Source: Polyangiaceae bacterium
GTDB lineage: Bacteria > Myxococcota_A > Polyangia > Polyangiales > Polyangiaceae
Direction of reading: 5' to 3'
Assembly (NCBI GenBank): GCA_013361525.1
Contig: JABFXY010000024.1
Coordinates: 1 to 64,000 of the forward strand
Length of the DNA stretch: 64,000 nucleotides
The notes below the pieces were generated by a model that saw only the letters and a program-made list of their open reading frames with translations, did no database searches and was not told the DNA's origin. The position numbers were made by a program, and so were the translations under genes. Positions 57,947 through 64,000 of this stretch are shown in pieces (within the stretch, counting starts at the first letter, position 1; each line of letters starts with the position of its first letter).

Positions 57947-57958
57947 ATGCGCAGTAGG
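57933..57958. terminator. Hairpin holding the HNH stop codon
   Basis: CCTACTGCGC-GTGAAT-GCGCAGTAGG is a perfect 10-bp stem with a 6-base loop; the TGA stop is in the loop. No T-run follows, so it may protect the mRNA 3' end or slow termination rather than act as an intrinsic terminator. Confidence 0.45.
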
Positions 57959-58303
57959 CGCGTCAGGAAGCGGCAACCTGCGCCGTCTCTTCCTGCGCGC
58001 GAGCAACAGCAAAGCGCGTCCGGAGGCGGCCATCGGCCGCCGTCGGCAACCAGGTGGACGCCTGGAAGAGGGCGCACACAGCCGTGGGTTCCCAGTGCGA
58101 GCGCAGCGAGCACACCCCCAGGCGGGACCCACGCCGTCGTGTGCGCGCGAGCCAAAAGTAAAAACAAGCCCGTCGAAAGCGAAGCCTTGGAGTCGGCCGA
58201 GAGCCCGATCCTCGAAGGGAACGTTGCGACGGGTCGAGGAGCCCGGGAGACGGCCGCACACCGCAGCGCTCCCGGGCTCCTCCCTTTTGTATGCTCCGCG
58301 CGC
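57959..58303. other. Intergenic region before the methyltransferase
   Basis: About 345 bp with no credible gene, although the methyltransferase frame stays open across it. It is GC-rich with an A-rich patch near 58150-58170 (AAAAGTAAAAACAA) and ends in the terminator at 58238-58290. Confidence 0.45.
58238..58290 (+). terminator. Intrinsic terminator just before the methyltransferase
   Basis: A perfect 12-bp stem (GGAGCCCGGGAG / CTCCCGGGCTCC, 19-base loop) is followed by TCCCTTTTGT. It ends 14 bases before the methyltransferase GTG and may stop the HNH transcript or attenuate expression of the next gene. Confidence 0.7.
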
Positions 58304-60349
58304 GTGCAGCGAACGGATCGCAAGGTGCTCGGCTCGGACGAGACTTCCTCGAGCCTCGTCGAAGAGCTCTTCGCGACGCTCGCGAGGCGCGCGGGCCTCG
58401 GTTCGTTCACGCCGACGGCGCGCGCCGAAGCGATCATCGTCGACCTCGAGCGGCGCGGCGTCGCGCGCTCGCCCGCCAATCTGTTGGGCGCCGCCTACGA
58501 AGCATCCATCGATGCGCAATCACGTCGAGCGGGCGGCATCCACTACACACCGCAGACGCTCGTCGCGCGCGTCGCCGAGCGAGCCTTCGATGCGGCGGGC
58601 GATCTTCGCGAGGAACGCCCCAACGTGATCGATCCAGCGATGGGCGCAGGCGCCTTTTTGCTCGCGGCGCTCCGATCCATCGTGGGCCGCGACCCGCGTG
58701 GTGACGATGTCGCAAACCGGCGTGCGATCGCGACCGGATCGCTCTTCGGCATCGATGCGGATCCGCTCGCCGTCGTGGCAGCGCGCCGCGCGATCTGGCT
58801 CGAGGTCGCCGACCCATTGCTGCCGCTCGACGCGTTCGACACACAGCTCGTCCACGCTGATGGCCTGCTCGACGAATCTCTCGGTGATCGTTCCGGCCTG
58901 CGCTGGCGAGAAGCGTTCGCGCGCGTCTTCGATCTTCGCGGCGGTTTCGACGTCGTCCTCGGGAATCCGCCGTTTCTCGGCGGGAAACGCATACGAACCG
59001 TCTACGGCGACGCGTACGCGGAGCGCCTGCTCGGCGTTCATCCCGGCGCCAACAAGAACGTCGATCTCGCGGCGCACTTTCTTCGACGTGGCTACGACGC
59101 GCTCCGTCCCGGGGGTGTGCTCGGCTTCGTGACCACCAACACGATCGCACAAGGTGATACGCGCGAGGGAGGGCTTGCGCACGTATTGCGGAACGGCGCG
59201 ACGCTCCTCGCGGCGGATCGAAGCGTCGCGTGGCCCGGCGCGGCGGGCGTCGTCACGAGCTTGTTGTGGCTGAAGCGAGGTCCCGCTGCCGGACCGCGGT
59301 ACCTCGACGGCGTCGAGGTTCAGCACATCGACGCGTTCTTCTCGACGCTTCGAGCCGACTGCGATCCTGCGCGCCTGCGCGCGATGAAACGGCGCGCATT
59401 CATCGGCTGTTTTCTTCGAGGGTCGGGGTTCGTCGTCGACGACGACACGAAGGGAGCGTCGCGCGTCGCGGATGTCCAGGCCGTGCTCCTCCGCGAACCC
59501 CAGAGTGCCGCGCTCGTGCGGCCCTTCATGGGTGGAGAAGAAGTGCTGAACCACCCGCGCCACGAACCACATCGCGCCGTGATTCATTTCGGTGCGCGTT
59601 CGCTGGAAGAAGCGCGCGCACATGCGGGACTCTTCTCGATCGTCGAGGCCAACGTGCGCCCCTTTCGCGAGGCTCGTCGCGCGACGAAGGCGGACGAAGC
59701 GCACCGGGCGACGTGGTGGCGCTTTGCGAACCCGCGGCCGGAGCTCGACGCAGCGATCGCCGGCCTCGCCCATGTGATCGTCATCCCCCGAATGTCCGCG
59801 CACGTCGTGGCTGCGCGCGTACCGACCACGACGGTTTTCTCCGATCAGCTCGTCGTCGTCGCGTCGTCGTCGTTTGCCGTCTTCGCGCTGCTCTCGAGCC
59901 GCGTACACGAAGCCTGGGCGCGGTTCACCTGCTCGACCCTGGGCATGGGGATCCGCTACACGCCGAGTGACGCATTCGAGACGTTCGTGACACCCCGACC
60001 GTCCTTCGAGAGCCTCGAGCACGACGACGATCTCGCGCGCGCCGGCATCGACTTCGAATCGGCGCGCAGAGCCGTCCTCGAAGGCCGAGGTGTGGGGCTC
60101 TCGAAGCTCCGCCGAATCATTCAGCGCGACACGAGCGCGGACATCGTCTCGCTACGGCGCGCGCGCGACGATCTGAACCGCGCCGTCTTCTCCGCTTATG
60201 GCTGGACCGACGATCCGGCCGACGTGACCGACGAAGCGATCGTCGCGCGCCTGTTGTCGTTGAACCTCGAACGCGCGCATTCCAATCAGGGGTCGACCGT
60301 CGCAGTCGTCTCGATCGGATCTGCGCAACATCGCGTCCCCGTCGAATAG
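58304..60349 (+). CDS. N6-adenine DNA methyltransferase
   Basis: The 681-residue protein has a class I SAM fold with motif I DPAMGAGAFLLAA (near 108) and catalytic NPPF (near 220), the gamma-type N6-adenine arrangement seen in type I/IIG/Eco57I-like methylases; the C-terminal half resembles a target-recognition domain. GTG at 58304 is taken, since the methylase core begins soon after; the open frame reaches 57947. No nuclease domain is seen in it. The HNH gene upstream is a possible but unproven nuclease partner. Confidence 0.8.
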   Translation: MQRTDRKVLGSDETSSSLVEELFATLARRAGLGSFTPTARAEAIIVDLERRGVARSPANLLGAAYEASIDAQSRRAGGIHYTPQTLVARVAERAFDAAGDLREERPNVIDPAMGAGAFLLAALRSIVGRDPRGDDVANRRAIATGSLFGIDADPLAVVAARRAIWLEVADPLLPLDAFDTQLVHADGLLDESLGDRSGLRWREAFARVFDLRGGFDVVLGNPPFLGGKRIRTVYGDAYAERLLGVHPGANKNVDLAAHFLRRGYDALRPGGVLGFVTTNTIAQGDTREGGLAHVLRNGATLLAADRSVAWPGAAGVVTSLLWLKRGPAAGPRYLDGVEVQHIDAFFSTLRADCDPARLRAMKRRAFIGCFLRGSGFVVDDDTKGASRVADVQAVLLREPQSAALVRPFMGGEEVLNHPRHEPHRAVIHFGARSLEEARAHAGLFSIVEANVRPFREARRATKADEAHRATWWRFANPRPELDAAIAGLAHVIVIPRMSAHVVAARVPTTTVFSDQLVVVASSSFAVFALLSSRVHEAWARFTCSTLGMGIRYTPSDAFETFVTPRPSFESLEHDDDLARAGIDFESARRAVLEGRGVGLSKLRRIIQRDTSADIVSLRRARDDLNRAVFSAYGWTDDPADVTDEAIVARLLSLNLERAHSNQGSTVAVVSIGSAQHRVPVE

Positions 60350-61302
60350 TCGGAGTAGCCGCGCGGGTGCGCGTCGATACGCGAGAAGCAGCCCGCTCGC
60401 GTTCCACGCGAATAGAAACCGCCTACGAACACGCCATTCTGGTCGTCGACCCACTCGTCGAGGTTACCGACCATATCCATGATCGCGTCGTTGCCCCAGC
60501 GGCTCGCGCAACGAGGCGCGGCGCCGGTCTTTTGAAGAAGCGATTTGCCCTCGAAGACGACGAGGTTGTTCCTCGGATCGTCGTGGTACCGAGATGCATT
60601 GTTGTGAAGCAGCGCGGACGGATGATTCTCCCGATAGACGTTGCAAGTGCCCTGCTCGTACGTCGCGCCGTAAGGGAACTCGCGGTTGTCTTCTCCCCGG
60701 CACGCAGTCAGCCACTCCGCTTCGGTGCAGAGGCGTTTGCCCGCTTCCTGGCATGCCGCCTGTGCTTGGTCCGCATTGAGGTATCCCTGCGGTAGGACGT
60801 TTTGCGCGCTGACGGCCTTGGCCTTCGGGCTCCACGTCGGCACGGGTGGTAGAGGCATCATCGCGTCGAGGCTGCGCTCCGGCGCGCGCTCGCGCGCATC
60901 GCGGTAGAACACGAAGCTCTCGGTCGCGCGCGCGAGATCCGGCGGGTAGAAGGGGCTCCACGCTTTGCCCGAGGCGGCGTCGACGAGGCTCGTCTCGAAT
61001 CGGTCGACACAAACGCGACCCGCCACGGCGACCATGTCGCTCGGGCAATGAATCTCACGCTCGAGAATCGTCAGGATCGCAGGGCGCGGGCTTCCGACGT
61101 GTTTTCGCGTCTCGGAGCGCCGCGAGGCGAGGCTCGTCTTCGACGCTCGTTTCGTCTTGGACTTCGCCTTCTTTCGAGGCTTCTTCTTGTCACCGGCTTT
61201 GCGAGCTCGCGAGGGTTTGTTTCCTTCCGCCGTGGACGTGGACGGAGCCACGACCGGCGAAACGAAGGCGAGCGCGACGAGCCAGGGGATCCAGCGGCGC
61301 AC
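60286..61302 (-). CDS. Exported SUMF1/FGE-type (formylglycine-generating-enzyme-like) protein
   Basis: The 338-residue protein has a signal (RRWIPWLVALAFVSPVVA), a Lys/Arg-rich linker (about 28-60) and an FGE-sulfatase-type domain (about 85-338; CTEAEWLTACRGE, MDMVGNLDEWVDD, YSTGTRCCAD). The two catalytic Cys of true formylglycine-generating enzymes are not clearly placed, so it may be a non-catalytic or other nonheme-type family member. GTG at 61302 is chosen; GTG 61317 is also possible. Its 3' end overlaps the convergent methyltransferase by 64 bp. Confidence 0.75.
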   Translation of the reverse strand: MRRWIPWLVALAFVSPVVAPSTSTAEGNKPSRARKAGDKKKPRKKAKSKTKRASKTSLASRRSETRKHVGSPRPAILTILEREIHCPSDMVAVAGRVCVDRFETSLVDAASGKAWSPFYPPDLARATESFVFYRDARERAPERSLDAMMPLPPVPTWSPKAKAVSAQNVLPQGYLNADQAQAACQEAGKRLCTEAEWLTACRGEDNREFPYGATYEQGTCNVYRENHPSALLHNNASRYHDDPRNNLVVFEGKSLLQKTGAAPRCASRWGNDAIMDMVGNLDEWVDDQNGVFVGGFYSRGTRAGCFSRIDAHPRGYSDYSTGTRCCADPIETTATVDP

Positions 61303-61377
61303 GAGGTCCCGTCGCACAGCCGGCGCGCCGCGATCAACTTTGTGGCCGTCTACGCTCGATTCGCGCACGATCCTCAC

Positions 61378-62508
61378 GTGGCCCACGAGGACGACGACAC
61401 GACCGGCGGCGGCACGATCGTCATGCGCCCGCCCGACGATCGCGCGCAGGCGGATCAGCCTTCGAATGAAGGGACGCCCGAAGACCCCGCGACACTTCTG
61501 AAGCCGGCGTCGTCGGGCACGCTGCAGATGGCCGCGGTCGACGGCTCGCGTCGAGGTTCGTACCCGCGTCCTGATCACGAGTTCACGCCGTCGGCGACCG
61601 CACCGATCGGGCTCATTCCGCCGTCGGAGCTCGCGCGTGGACTACCCGGGCTCGGCCGGACGCCGCTCGCGCCGCCGGAGCCTGCGCTGGACGAGCGACC
61701 GCCGGCGCCGATCGAAGAGCCGCCCACGCCGCCGCCGCCGCTCGACCAACCGGAGCCGTCGATACATGCCGACACCGCGCCGCTGGTGACGGTCGGCCAG
61801 CCGCTCGGCCGACCTTACAACCCGCTCGCGCACGCGCCGACGCAGCTCGATGTCCGCGGAAAGCAAAAAGGCCTCTTTCCAGTGCTCCTCGGCGCCGGCA
61901 TCGGGTTGTCCCTGATGCTTCTGCTGGCGGTGCTCATCATCCTGATGCGCTCGTCACCGTCCTCGGAGTCGGTTCAGACGGCCGCGTCTTCTATCGCGAT
62001 CGAGGAGACGGCTGCTGCCACCGCCAGCGCTACGGAGACCGCGGCCGCAGAAGCCGTCGTCTCGAACGCGCCCGTCGCGTCCTCTGGGGCTTCGGCCCTC
62101 CCCACCGAAGGACCCGATGCAGAAGCGATCGCCGCGCTGGAGAAGCTCCGCGCCGGAATCGATGCCTGTGTGAAGACGAACATTCACAAGCTTCCCGGCA
62201 CCTCGCCCGCCGTGCCCCAATCCCTCGGATGGCTCAAGCACGGGCCCTATACGCCATTGCCTCGCGATTGGGCCTCTCCGTTCTTCGCTTGCACGAAGTT
62301 CAAACTCGAAAAACCGATGCCCTTCGTCCTTCAATGGCAGGTCGAAAAGCCGAGCGTCGAGGGACGCGGCATCGCTTGGATCGATACGGACCGCGACGGC
62401 ACGGCCGAGCGGGCTTATGCGTTCCGCGGCAAGCTGGTCGGGCGCGATCGAATGGAATTCGGCCCTATCGAAGCCGCGGACACCTCGAGCAAACCGCGCT
62501 CACGCTGA
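61378..62508 (+). CDS. Single-pass membrane protein with Pro-rich cytoplasmic domain
   Basis: The 376-residue protein (GTG at 61378; GTG 61342 is also possible) has an acidic, Pro/Ala-rich N-terminal half (about 1-155, with APIEEPPTPPPPLDQPEPS), one membrane helix (about 165-185, LGAGIGLSLMLLLAVLIILM), a Ser/Ala linker and a C-terminal domain (about 250-376) with two cysteines. No family was recognised. It is divergent from the SUMF1-type gene and faces the beta-helix gene. Confidence 0.65.
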   Translation: MAHEDDDTTGGGTIVMRPPDDRAQADQPSNEGTPEDPATLLKPASSGTLQMAAVDGSRRGSYPRPDHEFTPSATAPIGLIPPSELARGLPGLGRTPLAPPEPALDERPPAPIEEPPTPPPPLDQPEPSIHADTAPLVTVGQPLGRPYNPLAHAPTQLDVRGKQKGLFPVLLGAGIGLSLMLLLAVLIILMRSSPSSESVQTAASSIAIEETAAATASATETAAAEAVVSNAPVASSGASALPTEGPDAEAIAALEKLRAGIDACVKTNIHKLPGTSPAVPQSLGWLKHGPYTPLPRDWASPFFACTKFKLEKPMPFVLQWQVEKPSVEGRGIAWIDTDRDGTAERAYAFRGKLVGRDRMEFGPIEAADTSSKPRSR

Positions 62509-62542
62509 GTAGTTGCTCGGCTCTGCGAAGGAGCCGCAACGT

Positions 62543-64000
62543 TCAGGGAGCAAACGCGCCTGGGATATCGCTCGGGCGCTCGCGCCCGGACAGGTCCAAA
62601 GCAACGGACGGGGTCGCACCGGCGGGCGCGAAGAGGGCGGCCGATGCCTTCGGCGAATAGCGCGGCCGCTTCGGCGCAGGCTTCCACCACCCACCGTCGA
62701 GCACGACCCACGGCTCGGCCGAAGGCGCGACCAGGCTCTCGACGACGGCCGAATAGGGAACGTCGATCTTCGATCCCGCGGCGGGCATCAGCTTCGCGAG
62801 CTTGGCCATCCCGCGCGCGCCCTCGTCGAGCTGAATCGTCCCCATGATGTTCCCCTTGGCCTCCGTGCCGTCGATGCTGTCGGCGGTGATCCAGAGCCCC
62901 GGGCCGCGGCCGTGCACGGCGACATTGGACAAGAAGCGGTTTCCCCAACTGCCATTACGGGTCTGAATGGCTGCGCGAGGGCTCGGCTGATTCATGAACG
63001 TGTTGTATCGAACGAGGTTGTCCCGCGAGCCGAAGAGCGGCTTGCGCTCCGGCACCCACTCCTCGGGGGACTTCGGCGGAGCGTCGGTGAGGGCACGGTC
63101 GAACGGGTTGTAATTGTCCCAGAGCACGAGGCCGCCCGCGTCGTTGTTGTACGCGAGATTGTTCTGAATGAGAGATTCGCTGAGGGCCGCGAAGTTGTAT
63201 GCAGCGCCGCCCTTCTCGCCGTTGTTGGTCGAGACGTTGTTCTCGATGATGAAGTTGATGCCGCGACCGTCGGGGAAGTTGTTCGCGCCGTAGGTCTGGA
63301 CGGCACGGGCGAGGAGCTCCTCCGCCCACTTTCGCGACTCTTCCATCGGGCGCATGCCGGTCATGCCGACGTGTTTGGCCGTCTCCTCCAGCGACGCGAG
63401 CGGGTCCAAATTGATTTGGAGGCCACACGCGTAGTTGTCGAAAAACACATTGCGCCGAATGACCCAGTCGTCGGAGCCGTCGGATGCGTAGAGCCCGTGC
63501 TCCTCCACGCTGCCGGAGAATGCGCTGTCCTGGATCAACACGGTTCGCGTGTCGGTCGCGTGCAATCCCCAGGTCCGGTGGCTCGTCGACAGGACGCCGA
63601 CGATCGCGACGTTCCGAAGGAGCTTGCCGGAGCGGCCGAAATCACCGTCGAGCATGATGCCCGCGCGCGGCCCCTTCTTCGTACCCGCACCCTTGAGGTG
63701 GAATCCCTCGACGACTATGTGATGCGCCGTCCGCAGATAGAACATCCAGTTCTTGTCGAGCCCCGGGCGATCGATGACGACGCTCCCGGGCGGGCCGAGC
63801 GCGCGAATGAAGGTGTACGCACCATCCCCTGCCCCCTCGATCGGGCCCGCCACGAAACCCGCATAGGTCCCCGGCTGCACCGCGATCAGGTCGCCCGGCT
63901 TCGAGGCATCGATGGCCTCTTGAATGGTCGCGAACGTCGCATCGACGTGGTGGTCCTTCGCGCCGACCGACCCTGGGCCGAGGGACGGCGGGGCGACGCG
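62543..64000 (-). CDS. Right-handed parallel beta-helix protein, 5' end cut by window edge
   Basis: The frame is open to the right edge, so the gene starts beyond 64000; a GTG at 63880 is internal. The visible 485 residues begin with the typical entry of beta-helix proteins (ATIQEAIDASKPGDLIAVQPG) and carry Asn/Gly-rich coils (NNVSTNNGEKGGAAYNFA, NNLAYNNDAGGLVLWDNY). Such folds occur in polysaccharide lyases and surface proteins; no catalytic motif identifies the substrate. An export signal would lie outside the window. Confidence 0.82.
   Translation of the reverse strand, partial: RVAPPSLGPGSVGAKDHHVDATFATIQEAIDASKPGDLIAVQPGTYAGFVAGPIEGAGDGAYTFIRALGPPGSVVIDRPGLDKNWMFYLRTAHHIVVEGFHLKGAGTKKGPRAGIMLDGDFGRSGKLLRNVAIVGVLSTSHRTWGLHATDTRTVLIQDSAFSGSVEEHGLYASDGSDDWVIRRNVFFDNYACGLQINLDPLASLEETAKHVGMTGMRPMEESRKWAEELLARAVQTYGANNFPDGRGINFIIENNVSTNNGEKGGAAYNFAALSESLIQNNLAYNNDAGGLVLWDNYNPFDRALTDAPPKSPEEWVPERKPLFGSRDNLVRYNTFMNQPSPRAAIQTRNGSWGNRFLSNVAVHGRGPGLWITADSIDGTEAKGNIMGTIQLDEGARGMAKLAKLMPAAGSKIDVPYSAVVESLVAPSAEPWVVLDGGWWKPAPKRPRYSPKASAALFAPAGATPSVALDLSGRERPSDIPGAFAP

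Overview
The window is high-GC, gene-dense bacterial DNA, most likely from a large-genome myxobacterium (Myxococcota, probably order Polyangiales). That placement is inferred from gene content: five Ser/Thr protein-kinase-like genes in about 19 kb, kinase-ATPase-TPR fusions, PEGA-type helpers, many lipoproteins including Cys-rich CGDxxC-repeat ones, orphan VgrG clusters and a sterol reductase. No rRNA, tRNA, CRISPR array, integrase or intact insertion sequence was seen.

Layout. 1-1.6 kb: a TetR regulator divergent from a COQ4-like gene, with a clear operator-promoter between them. 1.7-10.5 kb: a type VI secretion tip island. VgrG, a DUF2169/pentapeptide protein, a second pentapeptide protein, DUF3540 and a DUF4150 (PAAR-like) protein form one tightly packed minus-strand operon facing an Hsp70-like gene. 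10.6-12.3 kb: an HTTM membrane protein coupled to a single-pass partner. 12.4-31 kb: the kinase region, with four kinases that look active, one probable pseudokinase, a PEGA-like helper, a polytopic membrane protein, a DUF362-CBM9 lipoprotein and two tandem FAD-dependent oxidases. 31-35.7 kb: small lipoproteins, an Hsp15-like S4 protein and serS with a strong terminator. 36-39.3 kb: two unrecognised exported or surface-type genes, one with a CxxCH haem motif. 39.5-46.4 kb: TetR / molybdopterin oxidoreductase / AraC / DUF3703, RsgA, a small unknown protein, and an AhpD-like gene divergent from an HxlR regulator with a perfect operator. 46.7-48 kb: an ERG4/ERG24-family sterol reductase. 48.2-55.9 kb: a Cys-rich lipoprotein, a DUF218-like lipoprotein with an alpha/beta hydrolase, a thiolase, a PAP2 phosphatase and a membrane spermidine-synthase-like protein. 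55.9-64 kb: a serpin lipoprotein, an HNH endonuclease, an N6-adenine methyltransferase, an SUMF1-type protein, a single-pass protein and the 3' part of a beta-helix protein cut by the right edge.

The most unusual structural signal is a pair of about 185-bp palindromic intergenic elements (39312-39501 and 48038-48221). Each lies exactly between the TAG stops of two convergent genes, is bordered on both sides by CTAG, and shows a compensatory base-pair change between copies. Other points of interest are the sterol reductase, the serpin with a fully inhibitory-type hinge, the pseudokinase and the tip-only T6SS operon.
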